Shown here: positions 46,737 through 55,933 of the stretch, one piece after another
Layout: every line of letters starts with the position of its first letter
Numbering within the stretch: the stretch's first letter is position 1
Origin: Kineosporia babensis
GTDB lineage: Bacteria > Actinomycetota > Actinomycetes > Actinomycetales > Kineosporiaceae
DNA: 64,000 bases
Direction: 5' to 3'
Assembly (NCBI RefSeq): GCF_021129305.1
Contig: NZ_JAJOMB010000015.1
Location: forward strand, 124,001-188,000
Translations under genes and position numbers: made by a program
Notes under the pieces: model-generated
Told to the model about the DNA's origin: nothing
Database searches by the model: none
Seen by the model: only the letters and a program-made list of their open reading frames with translations

Positions 46737-47615
46737 CCAGACCGTCGGTGCCGCCGCCGAGCCCGGACGCAGGTCCACATGCTGCACGTTGCCGTCGCCG
46801 CGGTTGATCCCCACCCCCGTGTAGATGTCCAGCGCCTTGACCCGGCGCAGCGACACGGTGTGCGGAATGTCCAGCGCATCGCCCTTCAGGTGCCGTGAGG
46901 AGGAAGCCCCGCCCACGTTCCGGTTGTGCCCGGTGCACCGGCACCACGACACCGGCGTCAGCCCGCGCGGGAAGTACGCGGTCCGCAGCGCCTCGGCCGC
47001 GATCACCGACTGCCGCGTGGGCCAGATCCGCCGGCAGTCGGTGAAGTTGCCACCGCACTTGCACCGCGTCTCCACGAACGAGAAGTGCGGCGACATCGTG
47101 CTCAGGCCGTCCTTGTCCCGCTCGTAGGCCAGGTCGATCGCCGCGCTGGCCTTCGGGCCCAGGATGCTGTTGGCCACCGTGCCGTCCATCAGCGAGGGGC
47201 CGAGCTTGAACCAGCCGGTCTTGAACGCGCGGATCGCCTGCTCCCGCTCGCCGGTGCTGCGGATCCGGAAGCCGATCGCGCGCAGCCGCTTGGTCACCTC
47301 GTTCACGCTCAGCGACGCCGCATTGACCGAGCTGCTTGCCACGGTGGCGACGTTGCGGGCCGCGGTGGCCTCGCGCACGGTCGACAGCGGCAGGTAGTCG
47401 TCGTCCTCGCCCCGGAAGGCGCCCTTGTAGATCGGAGCGTCCTCCGGCAGGCCTCGTTCCAGGTCCAGCGGGTCACCGGAGACGTCGGAACGCGGCGAAA
47501 AGGGATTTCTGTCGTTGTCGTCCGGGCTCTCCTCGCCGATGGGGCCGTCGTCGAGGCCGATCTGGGATGTGTCGTCGGTCAGGGTCGTGGCTTCTTCGGG
47601 GGTCACGCCGTACAT
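46725..47615 (-). CDS. Peptidase M15-type zinc peptidoglycan hydrolase
   Basis: Predicted zinc D-Ala-D-Ala-type peptidase of 296 residues. The C-terminal M15 domain has the zinc ligands His242 and Asp249 in SRHLKGDALDIP and His279 in VQHVDLR. Before it come a peptidoglycan-binding-like helical region (AAIDLAYERDKDG) and a four-cysteine cluster (TRCKCGG, FTDCRR, WCRCTGH) that is unusual. No signal peptide is seen. The N-terminal 70 residues are acidic and disordered. I start at the ATG of MYGVTPEEAT; a GTG 20 codons upstream is possible, and neither has a good Shine-Dalgarno. It converges on the protease. Confidence 0.75.
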   Translation of the reverse strand: MYGVTPEEATTLTDDTSQIGLDDGPIGEESPDDNDRNPFSPRSDVSGDPLDLERGLPEDAPIYKGAFRGEDDDYLPLSTVREATAARNVATVASSSVNAASLSVNEVTKRLRAIGFRIRSTGEREQAIRAFKTGWFKLGPSLMDGTVANSILGPKASAAIDLAYERDKDGLSTMSPHFSFVETRCKCGGNFTDCRRIWPTRQSVIAAEALRTAYFPRGLTPVSWCRCTGHNRNVGGASSSRHLKGDALDIPHTVSLRRVKALDIYTGVGINRGDGNVQHVDLRPGSAAAPTVWYYA

Positions 47616-47869
47616 CCAACGAGACGGTGGTTGCGGGTGCAACGTATGCAACGCGTTTGTTAGCCGTGAAAGCACTGTGAGTATTTCGAATCACTCTGTG
47701 TCAGCGCGGTATCCCGCAATTCGTGTGAAACGCCTCACCGCGGCACCGACAAGATCGTCAGCCCGTCGTTGTCGGACGCACACATCGACGGCCCCCGCCG
47801 ACCGATGCTGTAGTTGGCCCAGCAAGACACCCCCAGCAAGACACGTCAACACCGAAGAAGGACCGAGCC

Positions 47870-49177
47870 TTGGACCTCATCACCCGTCGCACGCTGTTCA
47901 CCGCGGTGACGGCGAGTGCCGCAGCTGTGCTGACCGGGTGTGCGCAGGCTCCCTCTTCCTCCCGCGGCCAGGGCGCGGCCTTCACCGCCGCGGCCGACCT
48001 GGCCGAGCCGGGCACCACGATCCCCGAGATCAATCTGAAGGCGTCATTCCCGCCCTGGGGCGACGAACTGCTCGGCGTGGCCGGGATCGACATCGGCTAC
48101 TACAAGGCCGTCGGCATCACCATCACCCCCGAGCCCTACGGCGCCCAGCAGGACCTCCTGAGTAACCTGACGCCCCTGGTCAACGGCCAGGTCGAGCTCG
48201 GCGGAGGCTACGTACCCACGATCGCCAACCAGATCGACACCGTGAAGAACGTGGTCGGCTTCGCGGTGAGCGACGTGTCCTACGTCTACCGGATCGTCGC
48301 GCCGAAGGGTAAGTACCGCACCGTCGCCCAGGAGATGGCCGCGGGCAACGACTTCAAGACCGCCCTGACCGCGGTGATGGCCCAGCTCAAGGGCCAGAAG
48401 CTGATCTGCGTGGACGGTGGCAGCCCACTGTTCCGCAACACCGTGGCCGAGGCCGCCGGGCTGGACCTGGACCAGGACGTGAAGGTCGAGTTCCTGGCCA
48501 ACCCCGACATCGTCAAGGCCGGGTTCGCCGGCCAGGCCGACTTCCTGTCCCCGTCCTCGGCCGGGTTCGTGGTGCAGTTGCAGCAGAACGGCTGGGAGCC
48601 CCTGGTCGACCTGCGCCAGGTGATCGACAACCTGCCCTCGCAAGACACCGTGCCGCTGCGTTTCACCTACTCCGGCCTGGTCACCACCACCGAGTACGCA
48701 GAGCAGAACTTCGAGACGCTTCTGCGCTTCACCAGCGTGATCTACCGGCTGATCGACGACCTGCAGACCGATCCGGAGGAGACCGCAGGCCGGTTCGTGG
48801 AGTACCTGAACTCGTACACCGGCACCGAGATCACCGCCAAGGAGCTGGCCGGCACGTTCGACAACATCTATTCGCTGCGCAATTTCGACGAAGCCGGCGA
48901 CTTCTACACCGACAGCGACGACCCGTTCTTCTTCGACACCGTAGCCACCGCAAACCTGGAAGTGCTTTCCCGCCAGGGCGTCATCAAGGAAGGCCACACC
49001 CCGGACGAGTTGAGTATCGCCGGGAAGGTCTACGAGGCGCTGGTGCGGTACAAGAAGGAGGCCGACAAGGCGCTGGCCGCCGCGCCGGACGGTGAGCTGA
49101 AGAAGCAGGCTCAGGAACAGTATGACGCGCGCAACTACCTGGACGCCTACCGTTTCGCGGCGGCGGCCAACCAGTAA
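47870..49177 (+). CDS. ABC transporter substrate-binding lipoprotein, SsuA/THI5-like
   Basis: Extracellular binding protein of 435 residues. The N-terminus has a twin-arginine-like TRRTLF, a hydrophobic segment and a lipobox Cys (VLTGCAQ). The core (GIDIGYYKAVGITITPEPYG and NGQVELGGGYVPTIANQIDT) is that of binding proteins for sulfonates, nitrate or thiamine precursors. The C-terminus is a charged helix (KKEADKALAAAPDGELKK). The TTG start has GAAGAAGGA about 7 bases upstream. It heads an operon of permease, ATPase and permease. The ligand is unknown; no sulfonatase or thiamine gene is nearby. Confidence 0.87.
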   Translation: MDLITRRTLFTAVTASAAAVLTGCAQAPSSSRGQGAAFTAAADLAEPGTTIPEINLKASFPPWGDELLGVAGIDIGYYKAVGITITPEPYGAQQDLLSNLTPLVNGQVELGGGYVPTIANQIDTVKNVVGFAVSDVSYVYRIVAPKGKYRTVAQEMAAGNDFKTALTAVMAQLKGQKLICVDGGSPLFRNTVAEAAGLDLDQDVKVEFLANPDIVKAGFAGQADFLSPSSAGFVVQLQQNGWEPLVDLRQVIDNLPSQDTVPLRFTYSGLVTTTEYAEQNFETLLRFTSVIYRLIDDLQTDPEETAGRFVEYLNSYTGTEITAKELAGTFDNIYSLRNFDEAGDFYTDSDDPFFFDTVATANLEVLSRQGVIKEGHTPDELSIAGKVYEALVRYKKEADKALAAAPDGELKKQAQEQYDARNYLDAYRFAAAANQ

Positions 49178-49204
49178 AGCGGCAATCGGCAAACAAAGGA
49201 CGTT

Positions 49205-50002
49205 GTGAGCCAGTCAGTCACGGAAGTCGCCCGGGCGGGCCGTTGGGGCGCCATCGGTGTGCTCGTCTTCTGGTGTGCCTGGGAGGCAGTCGCGTTCTTC
49301 ACCGGGAAGGACGCAGTCCTTCCCGGCCCCCGCGTCGTCCTCTGGGAGTTCCAGCACGGCTTTTTCGGTGACAGGGGGCTGGAGTACCTCGGCATCCGGC
49401 ATTCCGACTACCCCGTCAATCTGGCCTGGACGCTAGGCACAGCTGCCGTCGCGTGGCTGATCGGTAGCGCGCTGGGCATCGTGGCCGGTCTAAAAGCAGC
49501 CCGGCGGCAGTGGCTTCGCGACGTGACTGAGCCCGTCCTGTTCGTCTTCGGTGCCGTGCCTGTTCTGGTTGCCGCGCCGCTCTTCTTGGTCTGGTTCGGC
49601 GCTGGCCCGCTGAGCAAGCTTCTGCTGGTCGCCTTCTACTGCTTCGTCGTGGTCGGTGTGGTGGCCCAGTCGGCCGCGCTCAACATCCCGCCCACCGCAG
49701 AGGAATACGCCGCCACCCTCGGTCTGGACAGCAAGGCCCGCTTTCGCGCGGTGGTACTGCCCGCAGCCTTCCCGCCCATTGTGGCCGTCCTGCGGCTGGC
49801 CCTGGCCACAGGTATCAGTCTGGAAGTGAGCGCCGAGTTGCTGGGCTCAAGGGTGGGAATCGGCCGGCTGATCGCGGTGCGAGCTCAGCAGGGAAATGTG
49901 GCCGCAGTACTGGCGCTCGCGATTACCGTCGGCCTGGTGGCGCTGGTCCTCGATCTTGTCATCCGGGCAGCAACAAGACCCGCCCTGAGGTGGCAAGGGT
50001 GA
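49205..50002 (+). CDS. ABC transporter permease, SsuC/TauC type (first of two)
   Basis: Membrane subunit of 265 residues with six membrane segments. The ATPase-contact loop reads AEEYAATLGLDSKARFRAVV. The GTG start lies 27 bases after the binding-protein stop, and the stop overlaps the ATPase start by four bases. The upstream half is less GC-biased than its neighbours, but the gene is intact. Confidence 0.9.
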   Translation: MSQSVTEVARAGRWGAIGVLVFWCAWEAVAFFTGKDAVLPGPRVVLWEFQHGFFGDRGLEYLGIRHSDYPVNLAWTLGTAAVAWLIGSALGIVAGLKAARRQWLRDVTEPVLFVFGAVPVLVAAPLFLVWFGAGPLSKLLLVAFYCFVVVGVVAQSAALNIPPTAEEYAATLGLDSKARFRAVVLPAAFPPIVAVLRLALATGISLEVSAELLGSRVGIGRLIAVRAQQGNVAAVLALAITVGLVALVLDLVIRAATRPALRWQG

Positions 50003-50712
50003 ACGCCTTCGAGATCCGCGGCCTGACCGTGCAGTACCAGCCAGGCATCACCCCGCTGAAGAACCTCGACCTGGACGTGCCCAATGGCCAGTTCCTCTGC
50101 GTGCTGGGACCTTCCGGCCAGGGCAAGAGCACCCTGCTGCGCTGCCTGGCCGGTCTGCTCGTACCCACCGAAGGCGTGATCAGAGCCCAGGGCAAACCCG
50201 TCGAAGGCCCGGACGCGAGCCGGGGAATGGTGTTTCAACAGGATGCCATCCCCGGCTGGCTCAGGGTCCGGGACAACGTCGCGCTCGGCTCGCGCAGCAC
50301 CGACGAGCAAGTAGCGCACTTCATCAGGGCAGTAGGCCTCGAAGGGCGAGAAAAGGACTGGCCGCGCCAGCTTTCCGGAGGCATGCGCAAGCGCGTCGCG
50401 ATTGCTGCAGTGTTCGCCAACGACCCCGACATCCTGCTGATGGACGAGCCGTTCTCCTCGCTCGACCACCTCACCCGCACCGGCCTGCACGAAACCGTGC
50501 TCCAGCTCTGGGAAGAGACCGGCAAAACCATCGTTTTCGTCACCCACGACGTGGACGAGGCGATCACCCTGGCCGACCGGATCGTGATCGTGGGCCGCGG
50601 GGGAGTACGGGCCGACGTCCCGGTCACCTTCCCCCGGCCCCGGGGCGAGAACCTGCGGATGGACGTGGACGCGAACCTTCTGCGCGCAGCTCTCCTTGAA
50701 AGCCTCAAGTGA
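49999..50712 (+). CDS. ABC transporter ATPase, SsuB/TauB type
   Basis: Cytoplasmic ATPase of 237 residues. Walker A is LGPSGQGKSTLLRC, the signature QLSGGMRKRVAIAAVFAND, Walker B ILLMDEPFSSLD, and the switch histidine lies in FVTHDVDEA. I chose the GTG whose first bases are shared with the permease stop (GTGA); a GTG three codons earlier is the alternative. It energises the two permeases on either side of it. Confidence 0.93.
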   Translation: MNAFEIRGLTVQYQPGITPLKNLDLDVPNGQFLCVLGPSGQGKSTLLRCLAGLLVPTEGVIRAQGKPVEGPDASRGMVFQQDAIPGWLRVRDNVALGSRSTDEQVAHFIRAVGLEGREKDWPRQLSGGMRKRVAIAAVFANDPDILLMDEPFSSLDHLTRTGLHETVLQLWEETGKTIVFVTHDVDEAITLADRIVIVGRGGVRADVPVTFPRPRGENLRMDVDANLLRAALLESLK

Positions 50713-51581
50713 TTGAGGACGTCGGCACGCGCCGGTTCGGTGTCGCCTTGCGGACCCGGCCCCGCAACCGGGCCCTGCTCGCCGGCGTCCTGGCGGGACT
50801 CGTCCTCTGGCAGTTGCTCTCGCTCTTGGTCGGCGCCACCACCAGCCAGGGCCAGAACGTCGTTCCCCCGCTGCAACAGGTCCTCACCACCGGCATCACC
50901 GGGCTGAGCCACTTCTACAAGGGCGGGTGGGGCCCCGAGACCACTCTCCAAGGCGCCGAGGACTCCGTCCCTCTGGCCGCCCTCGCCGTCCTGCAGAACA
51001 GCCTGGCCACCCTGGTCCGCGCCTGGGCCGGATACCTCCTGGCGGTCGCCCTGGGATTACCCATCGGCCTGGCCGTCGCCGCCGTAAGGCCCCTTCGCCA
51101 GGCCGTCAGCGGCATCGCCGGACTGCTGCGCATGCTCCCCGTGCTGGCCATGTCCCCGCTGTTCGCGCTCTGGTTCGGCGCCACCACCACGGCCAGCATC
51201 GCGTTCGTGACCTTCGGCGCCTTCTGGGTGGTCCTGCTGGCCACTGCCAACGCGGTGAACTCCCTGCCTGCTCCGCTCACCGAGTACCCCCGCACGCTCG
51301 GCCTTACCCCGCTGCAGATCAGCATCCGGATAGTCCTCCCCGCGATACTCCCGGCCCTGCGTGGCGCCCTGATGCTGGCCGCCGGCACTGCCTGGGCCTG
51401 CGTCCTGGCCTCGGAGCTCTACGGCATCCAGTCCGGCCTCGGCTGGGCCCTGAACCAGACCCTGCTGTACACCCTGGTCGATCAGATGGTGGTCGTGGCG
51501 GGCGTCTTCGCCGGTCTCTCGCTGGCCTCGTTGCGCCTGGTCAACTGCGTGACTGGACGGCTCACCGGATGGAGTGAGTAG
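50709..51581 (+). CDS. ABC transporter permease, SsuC/TauC type (second of two)
   Basis: Second permease of the importer, 290 residues, with a GTG start overlapping the ATPase stop. It has an N-terminal membrane segment (ALLAGVLAGLVLWQLLSLLV), a longer periplasmic stretch than the first permease, and the contact loop LTEYPRTLGLTPLQISIRIV. The two permeases are clearly different in sequence, so the transporter is likely a heterodimer. The gene ends 67 bases before cydA. Confidence 0.9.
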   Translation: MIEDVGTRRFGVALRTRPRNRALLAGVLAGLVLWQLLSLLVGATTSQGQNVVPPLQQVLTTGITGLSHFYKGGWGPETTLQGAEDSVPLAALAVLQNSLATLVRAWAGYLLAVALGLPIGLAVAAVRPLRQAVSGIAGLLRMLPVLAMSPLFALWFGATTTASIAFVTFGAFWVVLLATANAVNSLPAPLTEYPRTLGLTPLQISIRIVLPAILPALRGALMLAAGTAWACVLASELYGIQSGLGWALNQTLLYTLVDQMVVVAGVFAGLSLASLRLVNCVTGRLTGWSE

Positions 51582-51585
51582 GACA

Positions 51586-51609
51586 GTCCCGCCCGCCCGG
51601 GACCTTTGT
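51586..51609 (+). terminator. Hairpin between the ABC operon and cydA
   Basis: A 6-bp stem, GTCCCG against CGGGAC, with a 6-base loop, followed by CTTTGT. It begins 5 bases after the second permease's stop and would separate that operon from cydABDC, though the stem is short. Confidence 0.45.
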
Positions 51610-51610
51610 C

Positions 51611-51625
51611 ACTACAGCTTGTAGT
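51611..51625. promoter_or_regulatory. Small dyad ahead of cydA
   Basis: ACTACA and TGTAGT flank a 3-base spacer, 23 bases before the cydA start. It could be an operator for the cydABDC operon. It does not match the Rex site (TGTGAA-type arms) known to control cyd genes in other actinomycetes, so any regulator is open. Confidence 0.3.
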
Positions 51626-51648
51626 AGATGCGCCGCCAGGGTGGCAGC

Positions 51649-53130
51649 ATGGACGCCCTCGACCTGGCCAGATGGCAGTTCGGTATCACTACCGTTTACC
51701 ACTTCATCTTTGTTCCGCTCACCATCGGCCTGGCCCCGATGGTCGCGATCATGCAGACTTTGTGGCTGCGCACCAACGACGAACGCTGGCTGCGCATGAC
51801 CAAGTTCTTCGGCAAGCTCTTCCTGATCAACTTCGCGATCGGTGTCGTCACCGGCATCGTGCAGGAGTTCCAGTTCGGGATGAACTGGAGCGAGTACTCG
51901 CGTTTCGTCGGCGACGTCTTCGGCGCCCCGCTGGCGATGGAGGGCCTGGCCGCCTTCTTCCTGGAGTCCACCTTCATCGGGGCGTGGATCTTCGGCTGGG
52001 ACCGGCTGCCGAAGAAGATCCACCTGGCCGCGATCTGGCTGGCCGCGATCGGGGTGAACCTCTCGGCCTTCTTCATCCTGGCGGCCAACTCGTTCATGCA
52101 GCACCCGGTCGGCGTGGAGCTCAACCCGGAGACCGGCCGCGCGGAACTCACCAGCATCTTCGAGCTGCTGACCAACAGCACCGTGCTGTGGGCGTTCCCG
52201 CACCAGATCACCGCGGCCTTCATGACCGCCGCCACCTTCGTCGCCGGGATCGCCGGCTGGTGGATGGTCAAGGCCAAGTACCAGGCCCGGGCCGAGCTCA
52301 AGGCCACCGAAAAGGCCGAGACGGACGGCAAGATCAAGAACGTCGAGCTCTACCGCCCGGTCTTCCGGCTGGCCTGCTCGGTGCTGCTGGTCGCCGGCAT
52401 CGGCGTGGCGGTCACCGGTCACGGCCAGGCCCAGCTGATGTTCGAGCAGCAGCCGATGAAGATGGCCGCCGCCGAGGGCCTGTGCGAGACCGAAGAGGGC
52501 GCCGGGCTGAGCCTGTTCGCGATCGGCAACCCGGGCCCGGGCCACTGCGACGTCTGGACCGTCACCATCCCCGGCCTGTACTCGTTCATGGCCACCAACG
52601 ACTTCGGCGCCACCGTGGAAGGCGTCAACGACCTGCAGAAGGCCTACGCCGAGGACTACGGCGACGGTCAGGACTACGTGCCGAACCTGGCCATGACCTA
52701 CTGGAACTTCCGCCTGATGATCGGCTTCGGCGTGCTCGCCGCGGCGCTGGCCATCGTCGGCCTGTTCGTCACCCGCGGCGGCCGCACCCCGGGCCGCTGG
52801 TTCGGCCGGTTCGCCCTGGTCGCCATCCCCGCGCCGTTCCTGGCCAACCTGACCGGCTGGATCTTCACCGAGATGGGCCGCCAGCCGTGGATCGTCGCCC
52901 CCGCCCCGGACGGTGACCCGGCCATCCGGATGCTCACCGAACAGGGCGTCTCGATGGTCGGCCCGTGGACCGTGGGGACCTCGCTGGTGGTGTTCACCCT
53001 GCTCTACGGCGCCCTCGGGATCGTCTGGTTCGGCCTGATCCGGCGCTACGCCGCGGCCGGGGCCGCCGAGATCGAGGAACCCGCCCACACCGACGACGAC
53101 GCCGATCGTCCCCTCAGCTTCGCGTACTGA
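51649..53130 (+). CDS. cydA: Cytochrome bd oxidase subunit I
   Basis: Quinol oxidase subunit of 493 residues that carries the haems. The axial histidine is in VYHFIFVPLTIG near the N-terminus, the second haem b histidine in WAFPHQITAAF, and the methionine ligand in TEMGRQPWIV. The quinol-binding loop QQPMKMAAAEGL is present, and the Q-loop is of the short type. About nine membrane segments are visible. The ATG at MDALDLARWQ is the family start. The operon order is cydA, cydB, cydD, cydC. Confidence 0.96.
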   Translation: MDALDLARWQFGITTVYHFIFVPLTIGLAPMVAIMQTLWLRTNDERWLRMTKFFGKLFLINFAIGVVTGIVQEFQFGMNWSEYSRFVGDVFGAPLAMEGLAAFFLESTFIGAWIFGWDRLPKKIHLAAIWLAAIGVNLSAFFILAANSFMQHPVGVELNPETGRAELTSIFELLTNSTVLWAFPHQITAAFMTAATFVAGIAGWWMVKAKYQARAELKATEKAETDGKIKNVELYRPVFRLACSVLLVAGIGVAVTGHGQAQLMFEQQPMKMAAAEGLCETEEGAGLSLFAIGNPGPGHCDVWTVTIPGLYSFMATNDFGATVEGVNDLQKAYAEDYGDGQDYVPNLAMTYWNFRLMIGFGVLAAALAIVGLFVTRGGRTPGRWFGRFALVAIPAPFLANLTGWIFTEMGRQPWIVAPAPDGDPAIRMLTEQGVSMVGPWTVGTSLVVFTLLYGALGIVWFGLIRRYAAAGAAEIEEPAHTDDDADRPLSFAY

Positions 53131-53141
53131 AAGGCACTGAC

Positions 53142-54191
53142 GTGGAACTCGTCACCGTCTGGTTCATCCTGATAACCGTGCTGTGGATCGGCTACCTCGT
53201 GCTCGAGGGGTTCGACTTCGGCGTCGGCATGCTCCTGCCCCTGGTCAGCCGGAACGACAAGGAACGCCGGGTCCTGATCAACACCATCGCCCCGGTCTGG
53301 GACGGCAACGAGGTCTGGCTGATCGTGGCCGGCGGCGCCACCTTCGCCGCCTTCCCGGAGTGGTACGCCACCCTGTTCTCGGGCTTCTACCTGCCGCTGC
53401 TGCTGATCCTGGCGGCCCTGATCATCCGGGGCGTGGCGTTCGAGTACCGGGGCACGATCGAGTCCGAGAAGTGGCGCCGGAACTGGGACTGGGCCATCGT
53501 GGTCGGTTCCACCGTCCCGGCCCTGCTCTGGGGCGTGGCCTTCGCCAACATCGTGGCGGGCGTGCCGATCGACGCCGACAAGCAGTTCACCGGAACGCTG
53601 TTCACCCTGCTGAACCCGTACGGCCTGCTGGGCGGTCTGACCACCCTGCTGCTGTTCGCCTTCCACGGCGCGCTCTGGCTGGGCCTGCGCACCGAGGGCG
53701 AGGTACGCACCCGTTCGATCGCGCTCGGCGCCAAGCTCGCCGTGCCGACCATCGTGGTGGCCGGTGCCTTCGCCCTGTGGACCCAGCTCGCCCACGGCAA
53801 GGGCTGGACCTGGGCGCTGGTCGTGATCGCGGCGGCCGCCCTGGTCACCGCCGGGTACGCCGCCCTCAGGCAGAACGAGGGCCTGGGCTTCGGGATGACC
53901 AGCCTGGCCACCGCCGCCGCGGTGATCCTGCTGTTCGGCTCGCTGTTCCCGAACGTGATGCCCTCCAGCACCGACGCGGCCTTCTCGCTCACTGTGGACA
54001 ACGCCTCCTCCACCCACTACACGCTGGTCGTGATGACCTGGGTGGCGGCGTTCATGGTGCCGGTCGTGGTGCTCTACCAGAGCTGGACCTACTGGGTCTT
54101 CCGGCACCGGATCGGGGTCGCCAAGATCCCGCCCGGTCACGGACTGCCCTGGAACGCCGCCAAGGCCACCCCGCAGGAAGCTGCCAGCTGA
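53142..54191 (+). CDS. cydB: Cytochrome bd oxidase subunit II
   Basis: Membrane subunit of 349 residues that pairs with CydA. The opening TVWFILITVLWIGYLVLEGF, then DFGVGMLLP, and NTIAPVWDGNEVWLIVAGG are the diagnostic blocks. The GTG start follows AAGG by about 7 bases and lies 11 bases after cydA. The stop shares one base with the start of cydD. Confidence 0.96.
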   Translation: MELVTVWFILITVLWIGYLVLEGFDFGVGMLLPLVSRNDKERRVLINTIAPVWDGNEVWLIVAGGATFAAFPEWYATLFSGFYLPLLLILAALIIRGVAFEYRGTIESEKWRRNWDWAIVVGSTVPALLWGVAFANIVAGVPIDADKQFTGTLFTLLNPYGLLGGLTTLLLFAFHGALWLGLRTEGEVRTRSIALGAKLAVPTIVVAGAFALWTQLAHGKGWTWALVVIAAAALVTAGYAALRQNEGLGFGMTSLATAAAVILLFGSLFPNVMPSSTDAAFSLTVDNASSTHYTLVVMTWVAAFMVPVVVLYQSWTYWVFRHRIGVAKIPPGHGLPWNAAKATPQEAAS

Positions 54192-55933
54192 TGAAACCGC
54201 TCGATCCCCGGCTGCTCGAGCAGGCCCGCGCGGCCCGCCGGTACGTCGTTCTCACCACCGGCCTGGGAGTGGCCACCACGGCTCTGCTCGTGGTGCAGGC
54301 ACTCCTGCTGGCCCGGATCATCGCCGACGTGGCGATGGACGGAGAGTCGTTCGCAGACGTCCAGAATCAGGTCGTCTGGCTGGGGATCGTGCTGGCCGTC
54401 CGCGCGGTGCTCACCGGCGCTCAGGAGCGCTTCGGGCACCGCGCCGCCACGGCCGTGGTTCGTCAGCTGCGGGAGCGGCTGCTCGAACACGCCACCCGCG
54501 AACTGGGCCCGGGCCGCAAACCGGCCCCACCATCGTCCGCAGGCAAGAACGGCGCCCAGATGGCTCTTCTGGCCACTCGCGGACTCGACGCCCTCGACGG
54601 CTACCTGACCCGCTACCTGCCGCAGTTGCTGCTCACCGCCACGCTGACCCCGGCCATCCTGGTGGTGATCTGGTGGGAGGACTGGATCGCCGGGCTGACC
54701 GTGCTGCTCACCCTGCCGCTGATCCCGTTCTTCATGGCGCTGATCGGGATGGCCAGCCAGGACCAGGCCGACCGCAGCCTGAACTCGCTGCAGCGCCTGG
54801 GCACCCACGTGCTCGATCTGATCGCCGGTCTGCCCACGCTGCGGGCCATCGGTACCGCCGGCGCCCAGGCCCGGATGGTCCGCTCGGCCGGTGACGCCCA
54901 CCGCCGCGCCACGATGAAAACTCTGCGCACCGCCTTCCTTTCCGCACTGGCCCTGGAAATCCTGGTCACGTTGTCCGTGGCCCTGGTCGCGGTCGGGATC
55001 GGCCTGCGGCTGGTGCACGGTTCGCTTGATCTGCACACCGGTCTGGCTGTGCTGCTGCTCGCCCCCGAGGTCTACGCCCCGCTGCGCGCCGTGGGTACGC
55101 ACTTCCACGCCAGTCAGGACGGGCTGGCCGCCGCCCAGCAGGCCTTCGATGTGCTGGAGCAGCCGGTCCCCGCCCGTGGTACCCGTAGTGCACCCGATCT
55201 GGCCCGGACCGAGCTGTCTTTCGAAGACGTCAGCGTGCAGCACGAGGGCGTCCCCACTGCTACTCCGGACGGACTGACCGCCACGGTCCGCCCGGGGGAG
55301 ATCGTCGCTCTCACCGGCCCGAGCGGTTGTGGAAAGACCAGCGCGGTCGCTGTTCTGCTCGGGCTGCGGGAGCCGACCACCGGCGAGATCGGGCTGGCCC
55401 CGGCCGGGATGCCGGCCTTCGCCCTGGCCGATGTCGACCCGCAGAGCTGGTGGGCGCAGATCGCCTGGTGCCCGCAGCATCCCGTGCTGGTGCCCGGCAC
55501 GCTGCGCGAGAACGTCACTCTGCTTCGCCCGTCCGCGACCGATGCCGAAATTGCCGAAGCGGCCAAGGTTACGGGATTTGAGGACGTGGTGCGCACCGTC
55601 CCGGGGGAGTGGCACTCCCGCGTGGGTCAGGGTGGAACCGGCCTGTCGGCCGGGCAACGGCAGCGGCTGGCCCTCACCCGGCTACTGTTGAGCGAGGCCC
55701 AGCTGATCGTGCTGGACGAGCCGACCGCGCACCTTGATGCCGGCTCCGAACAAGCTGTGCTGGCGCTGCTTGCCGAACTGCGCCGCCGGGGCCGTACCGT
55801 GGTGATGGTGGCTCACCGGCCGGCTCTGGTCGCGGCGGCGGACCGTACGATAGATCTGGCCGGGGTGCCTTCTGGTCTGAAGACCGAGGCGCCTGGTCTG
55901 GAAACTGGATCGCAGATGGGGGTTCCGGCATGA
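54191..55933 (+). CDS. cydD: Thiol reductant ABC exporter subunit CydD
   Basis: Half of the CydDC exporter, which is needed for assembly of cytochrome bd and moves cysteine/glutathione-like thiols out of the cytoplasm in E. coli. The 580 residues form an N-terminal six-segment membrane domain and a C-terminal ATPase with Walker A LTGPSGCGKTSAV, signature GTGLSAGQRQRLALTRLLL and Walker B LIVLDEPTAHLD. It overlaps cydC by four bases. Confidence 0.95.
   Translation: MKPLDPRLLEQARAARRYVVLTTGLGVATTALLVVQALLLARIIADVAMDGESFADVQNQVVWLGIVLAVRAVLTGAQERFGHRAATAVVRQLRERLLEHATRELGPGRKPAPPSSAGKNGAQMALLATRGLDALDGYLTRYLPQLLLTATLTPAILVVIWWEDWIAGLTVLLTLPLIPFFMALIGMASQDQADRSLNSLQRLGTHVLDLIAGLPTLRAIGTAGAQARMVRSAGDAHRRATMKTLRTAFLSALALEILVTLSVALVAVGIGLRLVHGSLDLHTGLAVLLLAPEVYAPLRAVGTHFHASQDGLAAAQQAFDVLEQPVPARGTRSAPDLARTELSFEDVSVQHEGVPTATPDGLTATVRPGEIVALTGPSGCGKTSAVAVLLGLREPTTGEIGLAPAGMPAFALADVDPQSWWAQIAWCPQHPVLVPGTLRENVTLLRPSATDAEIAEAAKVTGFEDVVRTVPGEWHSRVGQGGTGLSAGQRQRLALTRLLLSEAQLIVLDEPTAHLDAGSEQAVLALLAELRRRGRTVVMVAHRPALVAAADRTIDLAGVPSGLKTEAPGLETGSQMGVPA

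Noticed and set aside
47616-47869. A thiamine or other riboswitch ahead of the second ABC importer
   Set aside because: I looked for the conserved TPP elements (CTGAGA and the CCTGATC-type core) and did not find them.
51611-51625. A Rex operator before cydA
   Set aside because: The arms ACTACA/TGTAGT do not match the TGTGAA-type Rex site; it is listed only as a dyad of unknown use.
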